Below are positions 12,141 through 22,960 of a stretch of 64,000 bases of DNA, one piece after another; positions within the stretch are counted from its first letter, which is position 1; every line of letters begins with the position of its first letter. This DNA comes from Rotaria sp. Silwood1 (lineage: Eukaryota > Rotifera > Eurotatoria > Philodinida > Philodinidae). The notes below the pieces were generated by a model, which searched no databases, had not been told where the DNA came from, and saw only the letters and a program-made list of their open reading frames with translations. The position numbers and the translations under genes are program-made. The stretch covers positions 124,001 to 188,000 of the forward strand of contig CAJNOP010000316.1 in the NCBI GenBank assembly GCA_905250075.1. The letters run 5' to 3'.

Positions 12141-13770
12141 TCATGGAAAATTTCCAGTGGCTGAACTAGTCATTCCACATATATTTGTTGTGCTTATCGA
12201 GTAGGTATCAGCACTAGTTGCATGATTCACATTAAGAAGATTGTATTGACCTACACATGTATAATTTCCAGCTGGTAATTGTCCAGTTTGAATAAAAAAT
12301 TGGTAAATAATTTGCGAACTAGTGATATTATTAATTGAGTTAATCGTAGGAGAATAGCTACTGTAGGCACCAGAATATGTAGAATTTGCTGTTCGTTGAA
12401 CTGTGATAACTAAGGAAAGTGCAGTTATGGTCATATTTGAAAAGAAGTACAGCTTGTTTTCACAGAAATAGCTACCACATGTTCCAATTTCAGTTGAAAC
12501 AATTAGTGAAGAACTCGATAAGCTTGCTACAGTACTAGACTAGAAGAATGAAGCAAAGAAACAAAAACAAATGAGATCAGTGTGAAAATAAAGAATTGAT
12601 CTATACAGATGGAGAACTGGCTGCACTGGATTTTGAACCTAGAAAGAAGAGAGAAAGAATGATTGAAAAATTGAATAGCATCATTACCGGCTGTTTGCCA
12701 AATGATAACAATAGGAATAATAACACTCAAACTCATCAATAAGCCCAAGACAACACCAAGTGTCATAAATCGGAATTTTACCGATCTAAACCAGAAGTTA
12801 ACAAAATTTGTTTGCACTAATACATTCAAAATTGAATTTATCTGATAGAATGAATTCCCAATTGCTTTAGATAAAAAAAACTAACTTCATTTTCTTTGTT
12901 TTTAACCCAATCGATGACGAAGATGATGAATCAAATGACATAGTTCATTTGGAGGTATTTGTCAATTAAAAGAGAAAGTAGTTCGAGCTGTATGAACTAA
13001 TTTTAACAACGCTCACTATTACACAGAAGAATGTTTTCACTTATAAATAAGATTAAGAAATATTTTACTGGAATAAATCTAGCAGATATTTTGATTGATC
13101 TCTGACAATTCGATATAATCTGCTGTTTTAGATAGATCACTAATAAACCAGTCGAATGCATGTGAAGAATAAATAAACTACAAATCAATCTTTGATTACC
13201 AATGCATTTGTATGATTTCATCAGACTGAAAACAGAATGAATTTTTAATACGATAGTTCGTCATATACAAAGGTGGAATCTGTGAATTTTGGTTGAAAGC
13301 ATATCCTTACTCACAACTGACTTAACTAATTCAATTTAATATTTCTCATCGCGAACTATCGATGAACAAACTTATCTGTGTGCAAGATTAGCTCGTGTCA
13401 TCCTACTTACTTAATGCATGAAGTCAATTTCGTTTGAGATCGTATCCATGAACGCTTCTTGCTCGTTTTAAGTATGTTCGAACTCGACCAAGCCTCTGAA
13501 CGGTCAATAGTTGGATCAGAAAAAGATGCTAGTTTTGATATATCGTGGTTCGATACGGCACCATCTACTCTTCTTGATGAATCAATTTCAGGTGTAATTC
13601 GATTGGTATTCTTTGACAAAGCAATTTTCGATGGATACAGATAGGATAGAGGTTGTACATTGACTTGAACCTGTTTTTGATCGTGTGGTAAAGGCACTGA
13701 ACTCAACTTATCCTATATAGATGAATAGTTCGATGATAATCTCTGCTCTTATACTTACCCATACAGACAT
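12141..13770 (-). CDS. Type II membrane surface protein, bdelloid-abundant family
   Basis: Five exons on the minus strand: 13770-13759, 13712-13411, 12785-12688, 12638-12607 and 12539-12141, giving 280 residues with consistent phases. The 12-nt first exon encodes only MSVW. The cytosolic N-terminus (about 115 residues) ends in basic KKRSWIRSQTK and KSVKFR, followed by one membrane helix (LGVVLGLLMSLSVIIPIVIIW), then a Ser-rich stalk (SKSSAASSPS, ASLSSSSL). The outer domain has four or more cysteines, six NxS/T sites and the phrases YTCVGQYNLLN and ATSADTYSIST. I recall this layout and phrase (GQYNLL...ATSADT) from a large bdelloid family of unknown function; that is memory, not a search result. 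Length, splice sites and stop (12141-12143) look intact. A role in adhesion or surface coat is inference only. Confidence 0.78.
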
Positions 13771-14763
13771 TTTCGTAGTTTTGAATTTGAATAGAACAGA
13801 TTGTTTTCTTTAATACAGTATTTCTACGCACTCCTCTCATACAAATTAAATGTCAAGCAATGACATTTATACAAAGGATAGAAGTTCTCTCTATTTCTTT
13901 TGTTTCTTTTTGCAACTCATCTTAGCTGTTTACAAAAAAATACCGACGAAAAGAAAAGGTAATGAAGAACTGTATCGAAAATGTTTTTCTTTATATGGAA
14001 CACAAAATTACAGATGGATTTTTTAATGTTTGTGTTTTTTTAAAACAATCCATCGGGTGTGGGTATGGGTGTGGGGATGTGGATGGAGTGTGAATCTGGA
14101 TGTGGGTGTGTGAGTATGAGTGTGAGTGTGAATGTAGGTGTGGCTGTGGCTGTCGGTGGATCTGGATGTGCGTGGTGTGGGTAGGTATGAGTGGATTGTG
14201 TGAGGGTCGGCGTGGGTGTGTGCAGGGGTATGGATGTCGGGTGTGGGTATGTGGGTGGGTGGGGATGCGCGGTGGTGTCGGTGTGGGTGGGTGTGAAGGG
14301 GGGCGTGGGGAGGGGTGGGTGGGTGTGGAGTATGAGTGTGGAGTGGGTCGGGTGTTGGCATTCTCTTAAACTACACCCATACGCACACCCACACCCACAC
14401 CCACACCCACACCCACACACCCACACCCACACACCCACACCCACACACCCACACCCACACCCTCAAGCTGGCAAGGACGTTGTTTTTAGAAACTTTCATG
14501 CGTTTGAGTAGACGGTGTAGCTTTCTTTCTTTCTTCAGGCAGTTATTTAGCTAAGCATGCAGGCTCACAAGTATAGACTGCAGATTTCAATCAATTTTCA
14601 GCATGAAAATAGCAAAATACTTATCTGACTGATGTCAAATCGAAAAATTTTAAGGATTGCACTACCATGAGTAGAAATCAACTGTACAATCATTATTTCA
14701 AATCAAATGACAATCAGATCTCATCTCCTAAGTAAAATTGAAAATGAAATAAATGAGATTAAT
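13771..14763. other. Intergenic, dominated by a large telomere-like block
   Basis: Upstream region of the surface protein gene (13771-14050), then the 400-bp telomere-like foldback, then 300 bp with no supported feature. Long frames across 14023-14511 are artefacts of the repeat. Confidence 0.6.
14054..14462. repeat. Telomere-like foldback (long, degenerate G arm, clean C arm)
   Basis: About 300 bp of G-rich strand made of TGTGGG, TGTGAG, TATGAG and GGTGGG variants, a spacer near 14353-14370 (GGCATTCTCTTAAACTAC), then about 85 bp of nearly pure CACACC/CCACAC repeats. The G arm is much more diverged than the C arm, so the arms differ in age or turnover. Confidence 0.85.
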
Positions 14764-15211
14764 GGCCGTAAAATCAGTCTACAATGGTCTGAGACAAACT
14801 GGATTTCGTTGTAGTGACACATTGGAATATTAGGCTCATCCGAAATACTAAAATTTTTCGCATTTTTCTGTGGGGATGATGCCAAAGATTTATTGAAATT
14901 TGTCGAGTTTGTTCGAATTTTTCTCTCCCAACATGTATCTCACAACGAGCACATCCGTGTGAAAGTGATTTTTTGATAAACTTAGGTGTTTTTCGCTAAT
15001 TTGCACTGGGATTTCAACAAAACGGTGAAGAACTAGTTGATATTTTTTCTAATTCACTTCGGTTTTAGTGCAAAAGACGGCCGTACACAGTTGAAGGACG
15101 ATCAAAAGAACATTTCTGCGCAAAAGACATAAAGAATAAATGAATTTTTCGGAAGAGCCAAAATAATTCTAGGGTTGGTTGTGCCCACCAGAGCCCGTCT
15201 GGTTTTACGGC
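14764..15211. mobile_element. Miniature inverted-repeat element inside a host reading frame
   Basis: The ends match in inverted orientation: left GCCGTAAAATCAG, right (other strand) GCCGTAAAACCAG. Further in, GGCTCATCCGAAAT pairs with GGCTCTTCCGAAAA. ATTAAT directly flanks both sides (14758-14763 and 15212-15217), a plausible 6-bp target duplication. About 448 bp, non-coding. The superfamily is not clear to me. It interrupts the minus-strand gene at 15212-16158. Confidence 0.6.
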
Positions 15212-16158
15212 ATTAATATGTTTGATATTTGATTGAGCTAATCCACGTATTAATGAACGTAATTTATTAACACAAATCCAATCAATATGTTCTAAATTAG
15301 TACTTAATAAATTGAAATTCGTTTTCATATAACATTCATTTGATTGACTATCAGTATACGATTTTAGAACATTTAATATATCATCTGTTAGTTGATATTC
15401 ATTGATGGTAGATGGATAAAGTTGTTTAAAATATGAACTATACGGATTTTTTTTAAATAATTTACAATTAAGTATATTGTTCGTGTAATTATAATAAAAA
15501 TAATGTGTTTGAAGCAGAGATGTCCATCGCGGCTGAAAATCTGCCGCTGCCGCGCCGCGGCCTTAGAAAAAAAAATCTGCCGCTGCCGCGCCGCGGCCTT
15601 AGAAAAAAACAGCTGCCGCGCCGCGACGGTTTATAAAAAAATGTTGTCGCGACGCTGCCGCACCGCAATGACTTATAAAAGAAACGCTGTCGCGCCGCTG
15701 CCGCGATGAATTATAAAATAAACGTGCCGCCACCGCACCGCTGCCGCGACGGCTTTCAAAAAAGTGTTTCTAATTTCACTGCTGTGACTATATTTGACCA
15801 GAGATATGGGTACTAGTCCATCAGATTTATTCAATATCCGGGCGTTTTATTTGTAAATCCTGAAATTCTATTAAATTCATACAGTTTTTCAATGTCCTCC
15901 AAAAAAAATCCTGCCGCTGCCGCGATGGTTTTTTAAAAACCCTGCCGCTACCGCGCCGCTGCCGCGGTGATTTTTTAAAAAACCTGCCGCTGCCGCGCCG
16001 CGATGGACATCTCTGGTTTGAAGATCTATTGTTGAGAAAGCAAGATCTCTTGGTAAATAAATATTAGTTTGAGCATTGAAAACATATTCCATTTTGTGTA
16101 TCATATATCGACAAAAGCAGAAAAATAAAGAGAATAAAAATTCAAAATGTAATTGCAT
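15212..16158 (-). pseudogene. Unknown, probably secreted protein gene split by two DNA transposons
   Basis: Minus-strand coding runs from ATG 16158 (16188 is an alternative) to 16024, is interrupted by a 501-bp hAT-like element, and resumes at 15514 in the same frame; counting one copy of the 8-bp duplication, codons read straight through (FSTIDLQT then HYFYYNYTNN). It then continues through TDDILNVLKSYTDSQSNECY and HIDWICVNKLRSLIRGLAQS to 15212, where a second element takes over the frame. The start has a hydrophobic stretch (HFEFLFSLFFCFC) that could be a signal peptide, and NYT is a possible glycosylation site. I do not recognise the family. Beyond the second element the frame reads about 13 residues to a TAG. 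As it stands the gene cannot make the original protein. Confidence 0.55.
15515..16015. mobile_element. Non-autonomous hAT-like element (501 bp)
   Basis: Inverted ends CAGAGATGTCCATCGCGG (15515) and the complement ending at 16015 match over about 18 bp. Perfect 8-bp duplications GTTTGAAG flank it at 15507-15514 and 16016-16023. The 8-bp duplication with CAGAG-type ends is diagnostic of hAT elements. The interior consists of GC-rich modules (CTGCCGCTGCCGCGCCGCGG) separated by A/T spacers such as TTATAAAA, extraordinarily CpG-rich for this AT-rich DNA. No transposase is encoded. Confidence 0.92.
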
Positions 16159-16188
16159 CAAAGTTTTGAAAGAAAAGAAAAAAGACAA

Positions 16189-17296
16189 GGTGAGTATGAC
16201 TCATAATCCATCATCCAGCAAAGTTAATAGATGAATAATTTCTTTAAATTAAGTCATTATAACAATATCCACGTTCCACAAAACTGGCAATTCGAAGAAA
16301 TTCAAGCAGCAGACTATTCAGCAAGAAGAAAACAGTAGACTTCGCCGAACTTCAAGAGATTTTAGAAGATTTATCGGATCTCAACAGACTTCAAGGCTAA
16401 AGTCTCTACTGTTTTCCCTTGTTCTATAGTATTGAATTCAAGGTAAATAAAGAAAATTCAAGAAGAAAGCAAGATGATGAAGGTAAAGACGAAAAGTATT
16501 TGATCATATCTCAAGGCATACAGATTTGAAGGATAACCATCCAACTATATAGATGACCATCTTCTTCAATTACTTGATTTTCTTGAATTTTATGCTGATT
16601 GACCAGTGCATATACTACTAGAAAATAGTTAAAGTCTATAGTTGAAATATATCGTCATTATAAAAACATATTTCTTGCTAAAACATAATTATACACTCTG
16701 AAAGTTTTTGAAGTATTCCATGAACCTGTATATTTATGGCTTAATCTGCGGCTACTTACTGAAAAACAAATCCAGCACAATAAATGTATTCTAGCGTAGA
16801 CAGGATGAGACTCAATATAAATATCACATTAACAGTGCCGGTTCAGCATAAATATAAGACATTATATGGAATGTTAGATGTTGCAAAATTAACTTCATAG
16901 TTTTCGTATATTACTCCAAAGTTTCAGTTGATCACGAGAAATTAATAGCATAAGTAGTTTATATTAGTGTTCTACTTTACTTAATATAAAAGTGAACTCT
17001 TAAAAGTGAATTTTACTACAGTATATTAATGAATTTCGATTTCGACATTGATCGCTATGCTTCATATATCATCAGATCGCGTACTACATTTACATTGTTT
17101 CTATCCTTTATTATGTTGTATATTGTGACTTTCTATTGATATAATATTACATGCAACGAAAAAAGAAAATAAAGCAAAAACGAAAGAAAAGTCACAGCAT
17201 AGAGAATAAATTCTAGAAAAATATTTTTCTTGTTTTATCGTATCTATAGCAACGCGCAAACGAGAGAAGCGAACGAGTTTATTCATCAATCGCTTC

Positions 17297-17330
<34 letters not shown>

Positions 17331-18593
17331 CTTGCTCATACTTTTGCTTGTGTATAGGATAAGTACAAAAAAATATTCATCTTCGCGTAACGACAATCAT
17401 TTCTAATCAATTTCTATTTCTGACAATACAACAAATTGTAAGCAAAGTTATTTTTCTAGTAAATTAGTAAGACATTATTTTATTGTTCTTGAGTGACTTT
17501 AGTAGTAAATCTTCGTTTTCAAAAATTTCTGATGAAAAAATTCACTAAGATATATACATTTAAATCAAACATTGATCTTTTTGATATGATTTTTATAATT
17601 ATACAAAAATTTTCTTCTTCCTTATATCACACAAAATAGTAAAATTTATTGCACATGACTTTATATTTTTTTAATTCATGTCCATTAGGAAACGATCTAA
17701 AATTATATCTCTTCTTTTCCAATGTGTGACAATATACAACAAGAGTGCTATTTCATCTAATCTCTTTTTAACACAATTAGCTAAAAATTTTGCAAATATT
17801 CTAGAATATGTACTGTTCGAGTTATTCCTTTGCATATCTTAAAATATACATGATTTTGGAGATTTAGTATAGAGTATGAAACGGATGATGACAACAGATA
17901 TTAACTAGTAACTGTTGCTGATCGATCCAATATGAACCGGTGAGTAAAAGTAACGTAAACCAGTATAAGGCGCTGGTAGTGAACCAATGATTGACGGGCA
18001 AGGTTATATGCCATTTTCTTTAAAATTCCATTGTCAAACTGAATGAGAATTTTCTCTTAAGAAAAGGAAGAACGAACAATGAGATTTTACATATTAGTCA
18101 TATAAATAATCAAAATCAATATATTATAAAAATGTCAAAATATTAAAATGTGATCGATTTGATTAATTTTTCAACGATAGCTTCTCGAAACATATCATTA
18201 TTTTTTAATAAAACTTAATATTAAAAACTCGACAGAAATAAATATAGTAATGGAAGATTGCAGATAAAACAATACCTTAAAGAAGTATATTTAGTTTTTC
18301 ATAGTAACATGTATAAGAAATAACTCATTTGCTTTCCTAGTTGATACCAATTTTGAAGAAATAAAAAGTACAATTTTCTTTCTCTATCTTTTGTTTTCTT
18401 GCTATTTGTATTGACATTGAATAAAAATGGTAAAAATGTTTATACATTAACAGGTAGATTCATCTTGAGAATTTTATTTCCGTTCTCGAAAAAAGAAACT
18501 TTAAAAACAATTCTTTTTATAACTCAAGTAATAAATTAATCTTTTGTTTTCTTCTTTCTAGCCATCAAGTTAAACATTTTTCGTTATCATAAT
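16189..18593. other. Intergenic, AT-rich
   Basis: No gene supported. Contents include a short hairpin near 16331-16415 (AACAGTAGACTT and its complement), a TA tract at about 17303-17332, and weak non-coding frames. A possible splice acceptor near 18560 precedes the small ORF at 18594. Confidence 0.5.
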
Positions 18594-18779
18594 ATGTTGA
18601 TAAAGTATCGAAGTGGCGTATTACATTCAGCAACGAACGCTAGATGTATGAGAAACGTTGGTAAGATTGTTGGTCGACCGTTAGTGCATACAAGACATTC
18701 TTTTGCATTCAAACGACCGATCTCCAGATGGGCACCAACTATTCATGTCAACCAATCAACGCAAACAATGAATGTAACT
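18594..18779 (+). CDS. Possible first coding exon, Arg/Ser-rich N-terminus, unknown
   Basis: ATG at 18594 opens 62 codons ending at a good donor (GTAAGATT at 18780). The encoded start is rich in Arg, Ser and His and poor in acidic residues (MRNVGKIVGRPLVHTRHSF), like a mitochondrial targeting sequence. A pyrimidine-rich acceptor lies 30 bp upstream, suggesting a 5' UTR intron. A candidate second exon after the acceptor near 18945 reads LDFLCVGELYEHFS in frame and stops near 19082, but I cannot support it by family. May be noise. Confidence 0.25.
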
Positions 18780-19293
18780 GGTAAGATTGACATTTCCAAA
18801 TAAATCTGCTATTATTCTTTTTTTCTTCGAGTTTTTTTTGATACAATCAGTCCTTTGATTTTTTTTTATTGAAAAATTAATCTTATATTTGAAAGCGAAT
18901 TTAAATTTGCAAATCGAATAATCAATGTTCGGGTTCATTTTCTAGTTTTGGATTTTCTCTGTGTCGGAGAATTATATGAGCATTTTTCAATAATTTTTTT
19001 TTTTGATATTTTTAATGACGAGAGAAAAGATTTAAAAAAAAACATTCATTATGATGTACGTAAATTGTTACTGATGAGTTTTTAAAATATAGTTGCAGAT
19101 TTATTTATATACTTTCATAGATATTCAAAATTCCAATTATTAAAGTTTTCCTAAGCAAAAACGAATTTTTATTGTATTCTATTTAGAAAAAGTAAATCTA
19201 TGTTATTCGAAATCCGTCGAAATTTATTTCTATCAATATTTTCTCTCCTTTATTTTATCATTCATTGGTCATTTCTTTTGTTTCGTATATATC

Positions 19294-19770
19294 ATGTCTT
19301 ATCATGTTAAATACAAATCTTATTCTTTTACACATATTCGTTTAGCTGAACTTCAATTATTGATGACTAATGGTTGTTATAATCTTACCAATTTGCCTTG
19401 TTCTCTTCAAACACATATAAATGTTTATTTTTTACACAATAAACTTTTACTAGTCTATTATTCACTAATAGTTATTGGCATGATATATATATGGCATCGT
19501 ACTGTTCGCTTTTTGCATTGTACTCTTGTTATACTTGCCATCATCATTATTCTTTTTGGCACTAATATTATTCTATATTATGAGAACATAACTTATATTG
19601 GCTGTATGATATGCGGTACACTAGTCGCCGCATATGCACCGCTGCAAAGTTTAATGCCTTACAATGTCGATGATCCGTTACGTGTATTTTGTGAGCGAAT
19701 GGCATTACCCTATGTTCTCAATGAATCTCTTGTTGATGGTCATTCAAAACGTGCCCGCTTTTATCGCTAA
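19294..19770 (+). CDS. Small multi-pass membrane protein, unknown
   Basis: A single open frame of 158 codons from ATG 19294 to TAA 19768-19770. It encodes about three to four hydrophobic helices (LLLVYYSLIVIGMIYIW, CTLVILAIIIILFGTNIIL, then a helix ending GTLVAAYAPLQSL) and a basic C-terminus (HSKRARFYR). Asn-Leu-Thr and Asn-Ile-Thr glycosylation sites occur. No family is recognised. The frame is much longer and of more even composition than the noise frames nearby, and it could be the last exon of a gene starting near 18594. AATAAA occurs downstream near 19985. Confidence 0.45.
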   Translation: MSYHVKYKSYSFTHIRLAELQLLMTNGCYNLTNLPCSLQTHINVYFLHNKLLLVYYSLIVIGMIYIWHRTVRFLHCTLVILAIIIILFGTNIILYYENITYIGCMICGTLVAAYAPLQSLMPYNVDDPLRVFCERMALPYVLNESLVDGHSKRARFYR

Positions 19771-21177
19771 GCAAAGAAAATAAAAAAACAATGGAATATC
19801 AAAGAAGAAAAATTAATTATAACTCTTATTATAGGTGTATTTTCAATCATTTTTTCCATTATTCTTGGTAGTTATATTTAACCTTATTTCTTTGATAAAT
19901 GCTGCTTGTAACTTGTATAGATTTCTTCAAAAAACTTAGCTCGAAAAATAGAAAATCAGCGATATTTTAACAAATTTGGTGCAATAAATAGTTTGTACTA
20001 AAAGATTATGTATATATGAATAAATAAGTTCATTCATCCACATCTATTTATCAATGATCATCAGGAACTATGTCATTTGTTTTGTATATCATGCTATTGT
20101 TGGATTTTACACAACTCAATAATCGAATCTCAGTATTGTTAGAAACAATGGATATTACAAATGTATACAAAATCTACTGTTCTACAAACTTCAACTGACT
20201 AGTGATATATTTTGAATGTTTGCATCATTCTTTTTCTTTGCTTTATTAAAATAGAGAGACTCGTATTCTAGCTTTCTAATATGAAATGAATTTGACTGTT
20301 GACTGATAGTGGGTGTGAAATGAAATTCTTTCGAACTCTAACTATTGTTAATCAAATTGTAACAATCATAGACGATGATCATTGCTTTTGCATTCTATCA
20401 TAGGCAACATAACATCGTCAGATGTACTATTATTACATATCATTTGTTCTTTGCCGAGACGTAACTTGCTCTCTTCGGAGTCCATGATTTCATGAGCTAC
20501 TTTTTGTTGTGTAGTAAACAATTAATAAAAGTCGTCAACAATTTGGTCACATCATGATCACCATGCTTATCCAACTTCAGAATATATATTGCCAAAACTG
20601 AAACAAAAGTTGTTAAATGATAAATCTGTACAAAAAAAATAAAAAAGATAAAAATATTTGTTTTACTGATCATGCAGAACATCATCCGTCATTTTTTCTA
20701 TTATAAAATACTTTTCATAATAACTCATATATATTTAAATTATTTATTACAGTAAAATAGATAATTGATTCCGTAATTATTTGCTTGTTTCTAATGAAAA
20801 CCAAAGAAGCTTTTCTCATTCAAAAAAAATGGTTATTTGACATAGTTGACAATATATGCAATTATAAAATTTCATATTAGATACATTTAGTAATATATCT
20901 AAGATGAATTTATAATAGTTTTCATATGAAGATTACATTCGATAAAAAATTATGAGCTAAACTATTATTGATACCTCGAGTTATAAATTCATTTTGCCTC
21001 TTGAAATGTGTTTTAATTTATTATGTCGTTGAACGTTTACTAATCACATGTTTCTTATCATCCTAATAGATATTTTTTTAAAGAAAAGCTTCGATTTTAA
21101 TCTCATTTGAAATAAGTTTCGCTTCTGGAGGATTTACTTTTAAGGAATCTTAGCAGTACTTTTTAAAAACGTAATAG
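19771..21177. other. Intergenic
   Basis: No gene supported. A lone G-rich fragment (AGTGGGTGTG at 20308) resembles one arm of the telomere-like foldbacks but has no C-rich partner. Confidence 0.5.
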
Positions 21178-21970
21178 AAAAAAAAATCTCAACATAAAAC
21201 TTCAACACATACTGAAATTCAACCAATTGATAATGCACGAACAACAACTGAAATTCAACCAAGTGATACTGCACGAACAACAACTGAAATTCAACCAACT
21301 GATATTGCACGAACAACTACTGAAATTCAACCAGTTGCTAATCCAACAAGATTTAGAAAAGATCTACTCTACAGAAAGATGATGAAATATTATAAAAATA
21401 TTTCTGATTTCACAAATAGAATTCACAATTTTACCAACAATGGTTCGTATAAAATAATAATGACATTAGTTGGATTTGGCATACTTCTTTGGCTTAGTAC
21501 GTGTATTATTCCATCTTATTTGGATGCATATGGTTATGCTATGGTTTACAAAATATAAAAAAGATTTATTAGATCATTTAAAAGAATATGATATGCCAAA
21601 TTTCTTCAATAATACTCATGTTTTTTATGTTTTAAAACAAGAAATCGTTTACGACAGGTACAGAAAACTTATTGATTTTTTTACAAAAGAAATTAATGAT
21701 ATAGATATTAATTATAAAGCAATAGACAATTTCTTGTTAGATTGTCTAACTATGAACATATTTTCCACATCTTTAATGCCTTTTTTGAATATTCCATGGT
21801 GGTGCAATGCTATAAGTTTAACTTGTCAAATAATAACGAGAATCATTAAATACGAGCCTACATTTTTTTTCTTTAATTGTACCTTTATAATTAATTATTG
21901 TGTTCCTTGTATTTTCTTAACAGTTCATGTTGCTAATTTGTTCTTTCTTTCTCATAGTGTTGATGATTAA
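21178..21970 (+). pseudogene. Unknown repeat-bearing membrane protein ORFs in two frames
   Basis: Frame 1 is open at 21178-21558. It encodes a 12-residue tandem repeat (TEIQPxDxARTT, 36-bp units from 21211, four copies, the last partial), then a basic stretch and a hydrophobic helix (LVGFGILLWLSTCIIP). There is no ATG before the repeats, so an upstream exon would be needed; TAG at 21175 could double as an acceptor. Frame 2 is open from about 21470 to 21970 and continues with FTKYKKDLLDHLKEYDMPNF, NIPWW and a C-terminal hydrophobic region ending SHSVDD. The two frames overlap around 21470-21560, suggesting one gene with a frame change (mutation, intron or assembly error) or two exons. No family recognised. 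Confidence 0.35.
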
Positions 21971-22749
21971 AAAATAAATAAATTATAACTATTAATTTAT
22001 ATTTTTGTCTATTCTATATCAATTATGTCGTTTTGTAATGAGGTGTTTAATATTGTAATCGAAGTCGTTGTTTATAAGAATATTATTATACAATTCATTG
22101 GCCACCATAATATCATATTTAATTAGATTATACGTATATGCGATAAAAATTTCAGATCTTTACATCAAACAAAAGTATGAAAAAAATGATTAACAGTTTA
22201 AAGGGAAGGTGTTCATTGCATACCCTTTACATGTGTGGAGTTTTCCAAAAAAATGATCTCGATCTTGAGGGTGTGGGGTGTGGGTGTGGGTGGGTATGGG
22301 TGTGGGTGTGGGTGTGGGTGGGTATGGGTGTGGGTGTGAGTGTGGGTGTGGGTGTGGGTGTGAGTGTGGGTGTGGGTGTGGGTGTGAGTGTGGGTGTGGG
22401 TGGGTGTGGGTGTGTGTGGGTGTGTGTGGGTGTGGGTGTGATTCTTTTATTTTAGTGCACTCACACCCCACACCCACACCCTAGAGGGTTGCTCTAAGTT
22501 CTGACATCCTTAGTTTGACGGAGAAAAGCGGATTCTAGAGTCCTAAGAGATTTTAGAATATATTTCTAGAAGTGTACCAAAAGCGGTCACAGATTACCGC
22601 CATTGGCTATAACTCAACACAATCCATTACAATTTATCAGAGATAACTAGAATGCAATAGAAATCATCATGTATTACAATAATATCAAACCGATCAAGGA
22701 AGCGTAAATCTTGATGGAACCAAAAAATACGCAGAATCCATGATGATAT
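21971..22749. other. Intergenic with telomere-like block and start of gap
   Basis: AT-rich DNA to 22260, the telomere-like foldback at 22269-22484, then 265 bp of unassigned sequence running into the 10-N gap. Confidence 0.5.
22269..22484. repeat. Telomere-like foldback with long clean G arm
   Basis: About 170 bp of TGTGGG repeats with regular variants (TATGGG, TGTGAG), a spacer ATTCTTTTATTTTAGTGCAC, then a short C arm ACACCCCACACCCACACC. In the G arm a TGTGAG variant recurs every 24 bp, giving a higher-order repeat of four units. The complementary arm is much shorter than the G arm, the reverse of the block at 14054. Confidence 0.88.
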
Positions 22750-22759
22750 NNNNNNNNNN
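22750..22759. other. Assembly gap (10 N)
   Basis: Ten Ns. The transposase remnant starts immediately to the right, so the rest of that element may lie in or before the gap. Confidence 0.99.
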
Positions 22760-22760
22760 A

Positions 22761-22960
22761 AACTACTAAAACAACAGTTCGAAATTCTATGACTGATTCT
22801 CGCTTAAGTGATATTTGTTTATTGGCTGCTGAACGTGATATAGATATTAATTTTGAACAGCTTACTGATACTTTTTCAGATATTTACAAGAAACAGTCGT
22901 ATTATGCTCAAATAAATATTTTTCTTTTTTGCTTTCAAATTTTATGTTCTCATACATAAA
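22761..22960 (+). mobile_element. hAT-type transposase C-terminal remnant
   Basis: The open frame reads MTDSRLSDICLLAAERDIDI and NFEQLTDTFSDIYKK, resembling the extreme C-terminus of hAT-superfamily (ZBED/ZMYM-like) transposases, just after the dimerisation region. Only about 45 residues are convincing and it begins at the gap. It could belong to a domesticated hAT-derived gene, but no other exon is visible. Confidence 0.5.

Noticed and set aside
14023-14554. Several overlapping frames of 70-134 codons rich in His-Thr-Pro or Cys-Gly-Val
   Set aside because: They are translations of the TGTGGG/CCCACA repeat in all frames; no gene.
15503-15709. Arg/Cys/Ala-rich frame
   Set aside because: Translation of the GC-rich modules inside the hAT-like element.
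22177-22484. Cys/Gly/Val-rich and His/Pro-rich frames
   Set aside because: Same cause: open frames through telomere-like repeat.
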